From Adineta steineri (lineage: Eukaryota > Rotifera > Eurotatoria > Adinetida > Adinetidae): a DNA stretch of 64,000 nt. A model generated the notes under the pieces. It made no database searches and had not been told where the DNA came from. It saw only the letters and a program-made list of their open reading frames with translations. The stretch spans positions 328,874 through 392,873 of the forward strand of contig CAJNOI010000030.1 in assembly GCA_905250115.1 (NCBI GenBank), given 5' to 3'. Position numbers and translations under genes: made by a program. Below are positions 1-12,049 of this stretch, in pieces; position 1 is the first letter of the stretch, and every line of letters starts with the position of its first letter.

Positions 1-20
1 TAAGGAAATTATTCAAAGAT

Positions 21-1875
21 ATGGCAATGGCATGTAACAAGGCACAATGTTTTACATGTAATATGGAAAAAATAACATATCCTTGTAAAGGATGTTCAAA
101 AGAATTTTGTTTAAATCATTTAACAGAACATCAACAAATATTAAATGATGAATTAAATAATGTTACCAATGAATATAATGAATTCAAACAAAGCATTAAT
201 GAACAAAAACAGAATTCACAAAATGTTTTATTAATAAAACAAATTGATCAATGGGAAAGTAATTCAATTGAAATAATTCAACAAAAAGCACAAGAATGTA
301 GAAAAATTGTTACTGAATATTTACCAACATTCTTTAATGATATTGAAAAGAAATTTAATGATTTAAATCAGCAAATAAAAGAAATTCATCAAGAGAATGA
401 GTTTAATGAAATTAATTAAAATATTTAAGAAATCAATTAATAGAAATGACCCAAGAATTAAATAATCCATCAAAGATCTCTATCAAAGAAGATTTACAAC
501 CGTTTATTAGTGAAATTTCTGTTACAGAAGATTTACAATCGTTTACTAATAAAATTTCTGTTAAAAAAGATTTACAATCGTTTATTAATGAAATTTCAAT
601 TATTTCGTCAAAAAGTAAGTTTTTGTCAAATAACTTCTAACTGGATACTTTTCATTTTCTATGAAATAATATTAAAAATCAATAAGAATAGTATTAATAG
701 AAATAGAAAATTAAATTTATTTGTATGTAAAGAAAAAGAATGATAAGAAATATTTTTCTAAATATTCATATTAAAATTGTAAATTAAAATAAATAGAATA
801 CTAAAAACAAAATCAAAACTTCAATCGAAATTAATCTTTTCTTTTTTGTTTTCGTCATCGTCTAGAATCAAAAACCAACAAATGGAAACAAAATGCCATT
901 ACTGTGGCTGGTGGAAATGGAGAAGGACAACAACTAAATCAATGTAGTAGCCCTCAAGGAATCTTTATTGATTATAGGAACAATATTTTCATTGCTGACA
1001 ATCAGAACCATCGTATTGTTGCATGGAAATGCAATGCAAAGCAAGGACAAGAATTAAATCGACTAAATTCTCCTAGGGGAATTTTTACCGATAATAAGAA
1101 ACATATTTTTACTACTGATTATTGGAATCATCGTGTTTCTGAATGGAAATATAATGCAAAGCGAGGACAAATCATTGCTGGTGGAAATGGCGAAGGAAAT
1201 CGAAGGAATCAATTGAATGCACCAACAGACGTGGTTGTTGATCAAGAAGATCATTCGATCATCATTGCTGATCGAGGGAACAGACGAGTGATTCGACGGA
1301 TGAATCAAAATCAACAAGTTCTCATTCGGAATATTGACTGTTTTGGTTTGGCAATGGATAAATATGGATTTCTTTATGTTTCTGATGATAACAGGAATGA
1401 AGTGAGACGATGGAAAAGGGAAGGATTTGATGACGAAGAAATTGTAGTAGCTGGTGGAAATGGAGAAGGAAATCAACTCAATCAACTCCATCGTCCTACT
1501 TTTATCTTTGTTGATGAAGATCAATCTGTTTATATATCAGATTCGTTCAATCATCGTGTAATGAAATGGAGAAGGGATGCAAAAGAAGGAATAATTGTGG
1601 CTGGAGGAAATGATAAAGGAAGCAATCTTAATCAATTGCATCGTCCTCAAGGAGTCATTGTTGATAATTTGGGTCAAATATATGTGGCAGATTTTAGGAA
1701 TCATCGAGTAATGCGTTGGTGTGAAGGAAAAGGAGAAGGTGAAATTATTGTTCGTGGAAACGGTGAAGCAAATCTATTGTATCTTCCAATGGGTTTATCT
1801 TTTGATGATGAAAGAAATCTTTATGTTGCTGCTATGCAAACTCATCGAATTCAAAAATTTGAAATTATATTGTGA
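21..1875 (+). CDS. B-box / coiled-coil / NHL-repeat protein (TRIM-NHL-like), one-base frameshift
   Basis: The N-terminus has a B-box-type zinc finger (C10, C13, C22, C25, C30, H33, H37) followed by a coiled coil. Six or so NHL beta-propeller blades fill the second exon, each with an AGGNGEG-type loop and a DxxNHRV-type strand. The first reading frame ends at 417-419, but the +2 frame continues the same kind of sequence from 416. One base therefore seems missing near 416, either a mutation or an assembly error. A phase-1 intron at 615-865 (GTAAGT...TCTAG) joins the B-box exon exactly in frame to the propeller, and the NHL gene at 52-53 kb has the same phase at this point. Such proteins usually act as RNA-binding or ubiquitin-ligase scaffolds. 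No RING is seen, so ligase activity is not implied. The start is the first ATG of the open frame, only 20 bp into the window, so an upstream exon cannot be excluded. Confidence 0.75.
476..601 (+). repeat. 39-bp in-frame tandem repeat (3 copies) in the B-box gene
   Basis: Three consecutive 13-codon units (476-514, 515-553, 554-592) share the pattern I-S-[IV]-x-[EK]-D-L-Q-x-F-x-[SN]-[EK]. A partial fourth follows before the splice donor at 615. They form the linker between coiled coil and propeller. Confidence 0.8.
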
Positions 1876-2036
1876 ATGAAATTTTTGATTTTGAAAAAAA
1901 AGAAAAGAATTTTTTTGTTAAATAAAAAATTGAGAAATAAAAATAAAAGAAATAATATTATTGACAATGAATGAAGAAGTCGAATAGACTTTGAAGAAAA
2001 AGGAATATATTGATAAGAAAAGAACGAGGAAAAATC

Positions 2037-2143
2037 TTGAGGGTGTGGAGTGTGGGTGTGGGTGTGGGGTGGGGTGTGGGTATGGGTGTGGCTGAATATA
2101 GATGAATGTCTATATTTACACCCACACTCACACCGACCCTCAA
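2037..2143. repeat. G-rich/C-rich fold-back repeat (TTGAGGG...CCCTCAA), copy 1
   Basis: A G-rich arm starting TTGAGGGTGTGG faces a C-rich arm ending CCCTCAA. The loop contains its own 8-bp stem (AATATAGA/TCTATATT). The G-rich arm is extended by TGTGGG-like units with several GGG or GGGG runs, enough for a G-quadruplex. This is the longest member of the family described in the findings. Confidence 0.85.
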
Positions 2144-3398
2144 ACGTCTTCCTTTATTTTTCCCATCAAGTTGTTGCGAACACCCAAAGTCTTATCATTT
2201 TCATATTTCGACTTTTTTCGTTCGATCTTTTTATAATTCGATATTTTTACTTTCGACCTTAGTTGGAAGAATCGTTAGTTTTGGAAATTTTATGCTATAC
2301 TTTTACAAATATTCCCCAATGCATCCAGTTTATCTACTCACAAGCAACAGTGAATTACTTAAAAAGTGATATGAGTTAAGCAATTGAAGGGCTCTTCGCA
2401 AGTTTAATCTACGTTATCGCTTGCACACCTTACTGTACTAGTTTCTACATTTACTATTTTTCTTCTTCAACGTATCGTCAAAATATTAAGAAGATTTTAT
2501 GCAAGAAAAGACAAATTTGGCCAGGACGCAATTGACTTGCAACACAATATTTTACTCGACTATTCTTTTCCTCTCTCATTTTCATTTACAACTGTATATT
2601 TTATTTATCTCAATAAACAATAATATAAACGATTTTATCATTCTCTTAATCATTCAGCCAGAGTTTATTCGCAATATCCTTGATAATCTAATGAACGATT
2701 ACTAGTTTTACTTCAATCAAAATTTCTAGCAAAGTATTTTTTCCAGATATCAAAAAAACAACTCATGTCACACATAAAATACGCTAGATTTACTGGTAGA
2801 AGGAAAACGTATTCAAACCATAATTTAAATTAGACTCGGAGATAAAAAAAGAACGATAATGAAAATTATGGTAATACGTGTAAATTATTTTTGTTTGCAC
2901 TAATAAAAGAGAACTTAATTTTAAAAATAACTATGAATTAGTTGTTCATAAAAAGAGTGGTTCCAAAACGGTAGCAACAGACTTACAAATAGCTAGTGTT
3001 GAGAAATATCTTAAACAAAAGACTATTTCTCATGGAATATCGATATATTTTATATATGACAGTTAACTATAATATTTGAAACCATATTCACTTTTTGATC
3101 TATTAAAATATAAAATATGAGATTGATTAGAGCTCTTGTTCCAACTATAAAGATATAGCTAGGAATCCAAACTTGTAAATCATTCTTTAGTATAAAATTA
3201 ATCATGTTTGAAATTATTACTCTTCTGTCTATTTTGTCACTATTAAAGATATTACTATTAGTGGTTAATGTATTTTACTTTCAATAAAATCTAATAAAAG
3301 CGGTATATTTAGTACAAATTTATTTTTAAAAATATACAGACTGTATGTAATGCAATTTTACAAACTCTAATAATAGTACAATATAAATCTACAGATTG
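2144..3398. other. Intergenic, no gene seen
   Basis: AT-rich sequence between the B-box/NHL gene and the convergent secreted NHL gene. Open frames here are short and low-complexity, and I recognise no domain or repeat. Confidence 0.6.
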
Positions 3399-4797
3399 TT
3401 AATATAATGGCATGCGTTGAACTCTATTATTATTAGAGTCAGCCACATAGAGAAACGTTTCAGCTGGATTCAAAGCAACTGCATAAGGCGCATTGAGTTG
3501 ATATATTCCACTACCAGAAAATCCACTTGAATTTCCTAAGATCGTAACACCAAAAGTTCCGTTGACCATCCATTTTTGTATGCGGTTATTGCCTGTATCA
3601 GCCACATAAATTGTACCATCTTTTTTTGAGACACAAACGCCTGCTGGAGAATTAAGTTGATTGGTAGCGGTACCTTGTCCATGACCGCCAGCTACAACCG
3701 TTAAATTTCTAGTGCCCAGATTAAGCTTAATTACGCGATTGTTTGATGTATCTGCTATGTAGAGAAATTGATTACTTTCATCGAGAGAAATATGCCGAGG
3801 ACCACTGAGACCCAATGATGATGGTACAAGCGTTATATTTATATTTGATGTTGCATTCCAGAAAACAATGGTATTAGAAAGTGTTGATAAATAGAAATTC
3901 TTTTGACTATCCATTGCTAGACCATAAGCATTAAAAAGTGAAAGAACAGTTTGATTTCCTGGCCACTTAGAAATACGATTAGGTGATTGAATTTCAGTCA
4001 CATAATAATTCGAAGCATTATCAACACATACAGTAATTGGACTGCCCATTCCAATCTGTGAAAAGATGGCTGTTGTATTATCTGGTCCGTAGATTTGTAC
4101 GCGATTGTTATCATAATCAGCCACATACACAGTTCCATTGGCTGTAACAAAAACATCATTCGGTGAGTCTAATTGTTGCATCGAAGAACCCAGTACACCA
4201 TTTCCAGCTACTGTAGAAGGAAGCATTGTCATCACTAGAAATAATTATTAATTACTGTTAGTCTAGAAAATCTCAATATCAATTCTATATTTATATCAAG
4301 TTGTTGATCTAATACACAAACAAATAGATAATTTTCTGCTTACTTGTTGTACGAACAGTGGTTACGGTACTGAGCATTGACGTTGCAGGCACACTAGTAG
4401 TTGGAAGTTGAGTACTGGTTTTTATAGTACTAGTAGAAGATGCAACAGTTGTTAGCGGCTGTGTAGTTGGAGGAATAGAAGTAGTATCCTGTGTAGCCAC
4501 TGTTGCTCTAGTGGGCAATTGAAGAAAATAAAATCGACTATTTACATCGGACTTCCACGAAAATGATGCATTGGTGAGAGATGCATTTGAAAAGAATTGA
4601 CAGGTATTATTCAAGAAATAATTAAATGCTGAGATGTTCGTTGACATTATCATTGTACAACGACATTTTTCACTTGTACCATTGATTGTACCAGCAAATG
4701 AAAAATTTACAAGGCTGAGAGAGACATTATTTATTCGTCCAATTAAGACAGCATCAATGTAATGCAAGACAAAACATAAGAATAGCAAAGACTTCAT
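3399..4797 (-). CDS. Secreted NHL-repeat protein with Ser/Thr-rich stalk
   Basis: Two exons (4797-4344 and 4234-3399) join in phase 1 across a 109 bp intron (GTAAGC...TTTCTAG), giving 429 residues. Residues 1-16 form a hydrophobic signal peptide. Residues ~17-105 are a cysteine- and N-glycosylation-site-rich domain I do not recognise. About 45 Thr/Ser/Pro-rich residues follow, probably an O-glycosylated stalk. The C-terminal ~275 residues are NHL blades with recurring NxxVYVADxxNNR-type strands, expected to fold as a six-bladed propeller. There is no C-terminal membrane segment, so it is probably secreted. Bdelloid genomes carry many such proteins; the ligand is unknown. The ATG chosen is the one that supplies the signal peptide. 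Confidence 0.85.
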
Positions 4798-5614
4798 GAT
4801 GAACTGATATGGAAAAGAAAAAATATAATAATTTGCACTACGTTAACTGAAAGCAGTAGGCGTTACATTAAATATTAGGCATGATTTTTATTCTCATTTG
4901 AAGTAGATAAAAGTAGTGCGTATATGTGTTTCTAATTTCAGCTTCAGAAATGAGAGGTAAAAGTATCATATTAAATACTTAATATAAGGACAAAAAAGCA
5001 TTTTTAATGTCATCTGAAGTAGACAAGCAAGATATACAACATTAAAGAAAAACGTAATACTAATATATCATGAACCGAGTAGTTTTCTATCAAAAGGTGA
5101 ATGCAACTTTTTATTTTTCTTTCTATGTAAAAAAATATAAAAGTACATATGTAACTATTTAAAAATATAATTCTATACTTCAAAGAGTAAAAACTATATG
5201 CGTCAAAACAATAAACGCATATACAGACTTGATCACTATGGTAAGTAAATGCATCATTTTTCTCCACCAGCACTTAGTTCATACATGTGATCTCTCATTT
5301 ATAAACATTTTGTTATTTTTCATAGAATAGTTGATGATAGCGCTGAGTGAAAGAAATTATTATTATAATGAAAAACATTTCATTTACTAAAAACTAACTA
5401 AAATTCTAAAGCGATTATCATAACTGCTATATAATGAAACATTTACGATCTTCGTCGTTTTTAGGGTGTTAAAATTTTTATCCATCTTTTTGTTAGTATC
5501 GAAATAAAATCCTTTAGTTTCTGTTCGTACATGTCAAATCTTTTTTATCTACAATAAATTATTAACGATTACAAAAAAATAAGAAAATATGTTTCATGAA
5601 CGCTAAACAAGTAA
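4798..5614. other. Intergenic, no gene seen
   Basis: AT-rich spacer upstream of the secreted NHL gene and downstream of the TPR gene. An 87-codon minus-strand frame at 5010-5273 has no domain and looks like chance. Confidence 0.6.
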
Positions 5615-7353
5615 TTAAATATAAAAAAATCTAGTTTCATCATCATCACTATCGTCATTATATAAAAGTTCAGGATTGATTTTTTCAATATATTGTTGAC
5701 GATTTCGATAGGTAAGTTTCAACCATTGTGTAAGAATTGAAGTCCAACTAGTTAATAAATATGGAATATCAGGTTTATTTTGATCATTATTTATTTGTTT
5801 AAACCATATTTGATTAATATATAAAAACAATGGATCATATAATGATCGATCAATAAATGGTTGTTGACCAAATATAAAATAGATTTTAGTTAAAACATTA
5901 ATAATTAAATCAAAATCTTTTTTCTGATCATAATTTCCATTAGATGAATCAACAGTTGACATGATTTTTTTAAATTCCAATTCAAATGTTGATAATGGTC
6001 GTGCTTCAATTAATTCGATACCTTCTAGTCGAATTTTTTTGCTTATTTGTTTAAGAATAAATTGAATTGTTGTTAATGATTGTTTTTTCCAATGTCCAAT
6101 TGTAATTTGTTTAATCATTCGAGATGCAGATATACTGCATGATGATTCAAGATAATCATAAAATAATATTTCAATACCAGAATTTGCAAGAAATTGTTCA
6201 ACAACATGAATAGTTTGATAATTTCGATAGATATAATTATTAACTGCATCTGATAGAGCATCACCTAATGCTCGTCGATATAAATTAATTGCTGTTAATC
6301 GATGAATTTGTTTTAATGCACGTAATGAAATATTTTCATCCGAAGAATTAACAACTAATGAAGCCAAAACATTATTTACAAAAAATGAAAATTCCTAAAA
6401 GAGAAAAAATCAGGTTGGAATTAACATTTCTGGACGATATATATACTAACGTAAGCTGTTAAATCTTCGCCACTTTTATCTTCAAGATCATAATCTTTTT
6501 TATCACGTGCTAAATGACGTTGTTTGTATGCTTTTATTCGTAATAATCCAACATCAGGCATTTCATTTAAAATAAGATCTTCAAATATTGGATCAGTTTG
6601 AATTAATTTCTTAAATTAAATCGCATATATGAAAAATTCAAATTACAGAAATTTTTTTACTTCAATAGGATAGACGTGATTGAATTCTACAGCTAATTCG
6701 TGTAGTCTTAAACCAAGATCACCATGATCCATATTCATTAATTTTTTATCTTTCGTATTTTCAAAATAAGATCGTAATGTATAACGAATTTGATAAAGTA
6801 TAGATGGAATTTCAAAGAATAAAGTTCCTCTTGAAAGAAAAAATAATTTTTTTTTATATTTAATTTCAATTTTTATTTGTTACTTTTCAATAATTTGTTC
6901 GAGAAGTTTGATACCTTTCTTTGCTGTTGCAATTGGTTTCCGCCATCTTTTCATACATTTATCTTTTTTTTCCAATAATAATTTTAAATTAAGATAATCA
7001 AGAATATTTTGTTGATGATCATTTGTTGCTTCACGAATAAATTCTTTTGATTTTTCAATAAATCCAAGATGATATGCACAAATAGCTGCACGATAAAATC
7101 CTTTGAAATTTTCATGTTTTTTTAATTTTAATGATTTTTTTGCATCTTGATATCCACTATAAAAATCTTTATCTTGAATAAAAGCAGCTGAACGATTTAA
7201 ATATAATAAATGTAATGGAAGATTAATTTCATCTTCGGAATTCTTTTCAATAAGTTTAATAGCTTCTGTATACGATTGAATAGCTAATGACGATTGTTGA
7301 TTGGAATAATATTGATTACCTTGAGTTTTATATTCTAATGCTGTTAATGACAT
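5615..7353 (-). CDS. TPR-domain protein of unknown function
   Basis: Four exons (7353-6884, 6829-6661, 6609-6451, 6394-5615) are joined by introns of 54, 51 and 56 bp. All boundaries keep frame and give 525 residues. The first ~120 residues are a tetratricopeptide domain of the co-chaperone kind (YKTQGNQYY..., AIQSYTEAI..., LYLNRSAAF..., GFYRAAICAY...). The remaining ~370 residues are predicted helical without a motif I can name, and the end is acidic (DDSDDDE). The TPR resembles those that bind Hsp70/Hsp90 tails, which suggests but does not prove a chaperone-linked role. It diverges from the GH3 gene across about 520 bp. Confidence 0.8.
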
Positions 7354-7875
7354 TTTTTATTTAAAGTTAATAATTGGCTGAAAATCTAAAAAATCATTAA
7401 CGATGAACTTTAAAATATAGATCAATTATAACGTTTTACATCTTAGTATGACGAATATATGTGTGTGTGTGTTGGTCTAGTCACGTTTGTTTTTCTTTCT
7501 ATTCAAATGAACAAAGAACAAATATAAACAATACTGTAAGATACGAAAGAAAGAAATTTATCGATAGAAGATATCGTTAGTTAACAATTCTTTAGAAATA
7601 ATAACATATATTAACGTTGACATCTATTGCAATTATCTCTTGAATTAATTAATTTCTACTTTTTTTCATATTTCCTTCATTTGTTAGATAGTAACATATT
7701 GAAAGAGTCTTATCTTTTAACGCAAAATGTAATTGTCAGTTTTTTCTTGTTATTTATTTTTTACATATATAAACGCACTTGAATATTGAAACAAAACTGA
7801 TAAGAAAGAGCACACTTTTCTTTGTATATAAATACGCATTTTGAAATAAAAATATTCTATATTGTTTTATTCGAA
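7354..7875. other. Divergent intergenic spacer
   Basis: About 520 bp between the divergent TPR and GH3 genes. It contains a short TG run near 7460 and no coding sequence I can support. It probably holds both promoters, but no motif is convincing. Confidence 0.5.
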
Positions 7876-10125
7876 ATGTTAAATAATTGTCTCTTCGTAA
7901 TTGTTATTGTTTCCTGTTTATTATCGTCTACCTTTTCCATTCCAATTTATTCTAAAGTTCAAGGTCGAACATGGGATCAAGCTATTGCTATGGCAAAATC
8001 ATTAGTAGCACAAATGACATTGGAAGAAAAATGTAATATGACATCTGGTATTAAAGGTCCATGTGTCGGAAACGTTCTATCTATACCTCGTCTTAATTTT
8101 AGTGGTCTTTGTTTTCAAGACGCACCGAGTGGTGTCGGAGATAAAGCTTTACATTCAACTGCTTTTGCACCCGGTATACAAATTGCAGCTACTTGGGATC
8201 GAGATTTATTCTATAGACGTGCTGTTGCAATAGGTCAAGAATTTAAAAATAAAGGTATTCATTTTGCTTTGGGTCCAATGATGAATATTGATCGAAATGC
8301 TCGTGCTGGTCGTAATTGGGAAGGATTTGGTGCTGATCCATATCTTTCAGGTGAAAATTCATTTTATTATGTACAAGGTATGCAAGATCAAGGTGTCGTT
8401 TCAACTGCTAAACATTATATTTGCAATGAACAAGAAACTCATCGTATGTATATAGGATCTGATAATTTCAATCAACCTAATCCTAGCATTACCAAGGGTT
8501 ACTCAGCTAATCTTAATGATAAAACAATGCATGAAATTTATTTATGGCCATTTGCAGCTAGTGTTGCTGCTGGTGTTGGATCCGTTATGTGCTCATACAA
8601 TCAAGTGAATGGTACACCAGCTTGTCAAAATGATAAAACATTAAATGGACTATTGAAAGGGGAACTTGAATATCCAGGCAATGTCATGTCAGATTGGGGT
8701 GCAACAAAAACTGGTGTCGAATCAGTTTTAGGAGGTTTAGATATAGATATGCCAGGTGATTTGAAATTAATGGGTTTCACTCTTGTACAAGCAGTTGACA
8801 CTGGAAAGATTACCGAAGAAAGAATTAATGATATGGTCACTCGAATTTTAGCACCTTATTATCTTCTTGAACAAGATCAAGGATATCCATCAATTGATTT
8901 AGATCGAGATGGTACTGAAGATCATTACAAAATTAATCAACAAGTTGCTGCTGCAGGTTTTATTTTGCTTAAGAATACAAATAATGTTTTACCATTTAAT
9001 GTCAAGACTGATACTCATTTTTATGTTTATGGAGCAGCCGCAGGTCAATCTGACGAAGGATTCCATTCAGCTGGTCGACCAGAACATGCAGGCGCTTTGT
9101 ACCAGGGTGGGGGTTCTGGGTCTACTGATGCGCCCTATGCTATTGATCCTCTTACATCATTGCTGAATAAAGCTCGAAATTCTCATCTTCACATTCATTA
9201 TATTACTAATCAATTTGATTATATTGCTATTGTCGATACATTTCATACTCATGGCTTCAATAATTCTAAGTGTCTTGTTTTTATTAGTGCTTATTCTTTT
9301 GAAGGAGCCGATAGAGACAGCCTTCATGCTTTAGATGATGGTAATGAACTTGTTCGAACTGTTGCTTCTCATTGTGCAAATACTATTGTTATTGTTAATA
9401 GTGTTTCACAACTTAACCTTGAACCATGGATTGATCATCCCAATGTTGTTGGTGTCATATGGTCGGGTCTCCCTGGTTCTGAATATGGTCCAGCTATTGT
9501 AGATGTTCTATTTGGTGATTATAATCCGGGAGGCAAGATGGTTTTCACAGTAGCTAAAAAAGATTCGGATTATGGCACTGATATTAGTCTATCTTTTAAA
9601 TCTGATTATACTGAAGGTGTTTTCTTAGATTATCGTCACTTTGATAAATATAATATTACACCTCGCTTTTATTTTGGATTTGGTATTTCATATACAACAT
9701 TCTCGTTTTCTAAACTTAATATTTCAACATCTCGAAAAAGTAAACATAGTGCTTCATCACAATATCAACAACATCGAATGAGATCATACAATAGTATTGG
9801 TACTTTGAAAGTTTATGAACCTGTCTATGAAATAACATTTACTGTTACTAATACTGGTAGAATGGATGGTTCCGAAGTACCTCAACTTTATCTTGGATTT
9901 CCAGCAGAAGCAGAACAACCACCGAAAGTATTACGAGGTTTCGAAAGAATATATTTATCAGCAGGGGAATCAAAACAAGTATCATTAGTATTAACACAAA
10001 AAGATATTTCATATTGGAATGTTGTTAATCAAAAATGGACTGTTGCTCATGGCATTTATACAGTTTGGATATCAACATCTGCTAACAATGCTGACATTAA
10101 ACTTCAAAGTTCTTTCAATATCTAA
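7876..10125 (+). CDS. Glycoside hydrolase family 3, secreted beta-glucosidase-like
   Basis: One uninterrupted exon of 749 codons. I take the ATG at 7876 because a signal peptide (hydrophobic residues ~4-22) follows at once; the frame is open further upstream but without an ATG. The N-terminal GH3 barrel carries the K-H motif (KHYICNEQETHR) and the nucleophile in VMSDWG (D273). The second domain has SFEGADRDSL, whose Glu476 lies where fungal GH3 enzymes keep the acid/base. A fibronectin-III-like domain (PPKVLRGFERIYL) closes the protein. The family removes terminal beta-D-glucose or xylose from plant or fungal polysaccharide fragments. Sequence style is closest to fungal beta-glucosidases. Lack of introns beside genes with many short introns fits horizontal acquisition, well known for bdelloid carbohydrate enzymes. 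Confidence 0.93.
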   Translation: MLNNCLFVIVIVSCLLSSTFSIPIYSKVQGRTWDQAIAMAKSLVAQMTLEEKCNMTSGIKGPCVGNVLSIPRLNFSGLCFQDAPSGVGDKALHSTAFAPGIQIAATWDRDLFYRRAVAIGQEFKNKGIHFALGPMMNIDRNARAGRNWEGFGADPYLSGENSFYYVQGMQDQGVVSTAKHYICNEQETHRMYIGSDNFNQPNPSITKGYSANLNDKTMHEIYLWPFAASVAAGVGSVMCSYNQVNGTPACQNDKTLNGLLKGELEYPGNVMSDWGATKTGVESVLGGLDIDMPGDLKLMGFTLVQAVDTGKITEERINDMVTRILAPYYLLEQDQGYPSIDLDRDGTEDHYKINQQVAAAGFILLKNTNNVLPFNVKTDTHFYVYGAAAGQSDEGFHSAGRPEHAGALYQGGGSGSTDAPYAIDPLTSLLNKARNSHLHIHYITNQFDYIAIVDTFHTHGFNNSKCLVFISAYSFEGADRDSLHALDDGNELVRTVASHCANTIVIVNSVSQLNLEPWIDHPNVVGVIWSGLPGSEYGPAIVDVLFGDYNPGGKMVFTVAKKDSDYGTDISLSFKSDYTEGVFLDYRHFDKYNITPRFYFGFGISYTTFSFSKLNISTSRKSKHSASSQYQQHRMRSYNSIGTLKVYEPVYEITFTVTNTGRMDGSEVPQLYLGFPAEAEQPPKVLRGFERIYLSAGESKQVSLVLTQKDISYWNVVNQKWTVAHGIYTVWISTSANNADIKLQSSFNI

Positions 10126-11218
10126 GTTTATCTTATTCTCTAATGGACAAGTATATAAGTGTATGCTTTGTATAAAATCGGTGCGATTTTTGATAAGAAC
10201 AAATATAATAAAGCATAATACCATCAATACAAAGAATTCTTTCTCATAGTATCTGCTATTGTCACATATTTCAAGTAAATAACAGCTATCTATTAGGCGC
10301 TAAATCCAAATTCATATCAATAATTTCATTTAAAAGTATTCTATTTATCAGAAGTGGCAAATGTTGATTGAGTATGGATGCGATTGTTTGTTCTCTGAAT
10401 ATCCACACTCAATCTCAAGTGAAAAGTTGCTCATATAATCAAGCTTGCTAAATTTATCATGAGACACTTAATAATAAATGAACAATAGAATAGATACTCG
10501 AGTGTTTTTCTACTATAAAGGCATAAGCAAATACTATAAGATGTCTTCGATTTCAGGCTATGCTATATCTTAATTCTACATAGTGAATACCTTCGCATAA
10601 TAAACACTTTTTTTCCGGTCCCGATGGTATTCGCATTAGTGAGGTTTCAATGTACTCACATCCATTGCTTCAAACCTTGCATCAACAAATTGTGCAGTTA
10701 AATTGACATCCTACAACGAATGTAAACAAGCATATGGTCTTCTAATAAGAAATCGTATACGACAAGTCAATACAATGCGTTTATATATTTAAAAATGAAG
10801 TCATTTAGGAAAAACTTTTATTTATTTTAACATTGTCAATCTGAACATATTAAACAAAAAAAATTCTTTTTTACTTAATATAACTATTATATAAATCGTT
10901 TTCATTTGTGCCATTTAATTTTGTTCTTCTAAAGTTACAATTTTCAATAGTAATCGATCGATCTTATCATCTTGATTTTTTTTTGGATTGTGCCCATTTT
11001 ATTGTCACACTCGAAAATGCTTACAATAGAGAAGAAAATCTACCTATATGAAGATACACCTAAAGCGTACAAAAAGTAGGGGGAGAGAACAACTTATCTG
11101 GTTATATTAACTAATACAAATGTGTGGGAAAAAAAGGGATGATATTACATGAATATAGTGTGAGTTGAAAATACCTTCTTTCCTAGCTCTTCCGATCATT
11201 TTCCTCATTAAAAACTAG
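10126..11218. other. Intergenic, no gene seen
   Basis: Spacer between the GH3 gene and the LINE fragment. No frame of interest, domain or repeat was recognised. Confidence 0.6.
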
Positions 11219-11743
11219 TCACTCAAGTAGTATAGGTCGGTGTCTAAGTTTTTGTTTTTTAACACGATTCAACAAGAAAAGGTTACCTAATCCATCGTTT
11301 GGTCTCTTGTGGTGATTATCCCAGTAGAATACGTCCTCGAGGAAAAGTGAAGAACCGAGATCAGATGTATATAATTTCTTCAGTCTCTTCGTTATGTATC
11401 TTTGCACATAGTTTTCAAGAGGTTCTTCATTTGTTAGACTAAACAAATCTTTTGTACGAACATAAGGGACATGGTGGACTAATCGCAACGCTTTCTTATA
11501 TTTCCTTCTGATAAATTCTTGATAGGTTTGAGGAAGAAGGGGGTAGAAAGGAAAAAACCAAGCAATGTGCGGGAAAACATATGCGAAGAAACATCTTCTT
11601 AAAGCATCTTTAGAGAGGGTTTTATTATTTCTCAGCCATTTTAGCTTGTTAAGGGAGATGTGAATATTCTCTAGGCTTCTGTTCACAGAGGGTTTCAAGG
11701 ATAGTTTACCCGTCCAAGTAAAGCCGAGATACTTGAACGAGTC
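11219..11743 (-). mobile_element. 5'-truncated non-LTR retrotransposon (reverse transcriptase C-terminal part)
   Basis: About 175 codons match the region after the LINE reverse-transcriptase palm: FKYLGFTWTG, then a helical stretch with LNKLKWLRN and AYVFPHIAWF, then RRKYKKALRLVH. The catalytic palm (YADD-type box) is absent and no endonuclease is seen, so this is a dead 5'-truncated copy, the usual product of incomplete target-primed reverse transcription. On the minus strand its 5' edge abuts a coiled-coil relic and a G-rich fold-back repeat. Confidence 0.75.
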
Positions 11744-11762
11744 CATCATCTTGATTAAGAAG

Positions 11763-11975
11763 TTATGCCTGTTGCATAAGTAATTTGTCATTTTGATATG
11801 ATAATAACTGATTGTGTCCATCTATATCTTTTTCTTGTTTTATTAATCTATTTGCTATTAGATCTAATTCTTCTTGCAGGTGAATTCTTTTTTGTTTAAT
11901 TTTTTGTAATTGTAACTGGAGGTTTTGTATTTTTTTTTCTAGTTCATTTATGTCATTTTGATTGTGTAAGTTGTG
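11763..11975 (-). pseudogene. Coiled-coil coding relic, copy A
   Basis: About 70 codons of heptad-like coiled coil (ELEKKIQNLQLQLQ, RLIKQEKDIDG, YQNDKLLMQQ). The open frame continues upstream into the fold-back repeat at 11980-12049, where it becomes low-complexity. A clearly related relic lies at 15462-15720. It could be debris of a coiled-coil gene or of a retroelement ORF1. Confidence 0.5.
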
Positions 11976-11979
11976 GTTC

Positions 11980-12049
11980 TGAGGGTGTGAGTGTGGGGTG
12001 TAAGTGTCAGTGACTCTCCTATATCCTACACCGACACTCAAACCCTCCT
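11980..12049. repeat. G-rich/C-rich fold-back repeat, copy 2
   Basis: The left arm TGAGGGTGTGAGTGTGGGG faces a right arm CCTACACCGACACTCAAACC that is close to its reverse complement. The loop is about 18 bp. Confidence 0.75.

Noticed and set aside
1063-1524. 153-codon minus-strand open frame
   Set aside because: It is the mirror of the NHL propeller coding strand and has no domain of its own; a similar shadow appears opposite the NHL exon at 52467-52895.
5010-5273. 87-codon minus-strand frame
   Set aside because: Hydrophobic, low-complexity translation of AT-rich spacer with no partner exon.
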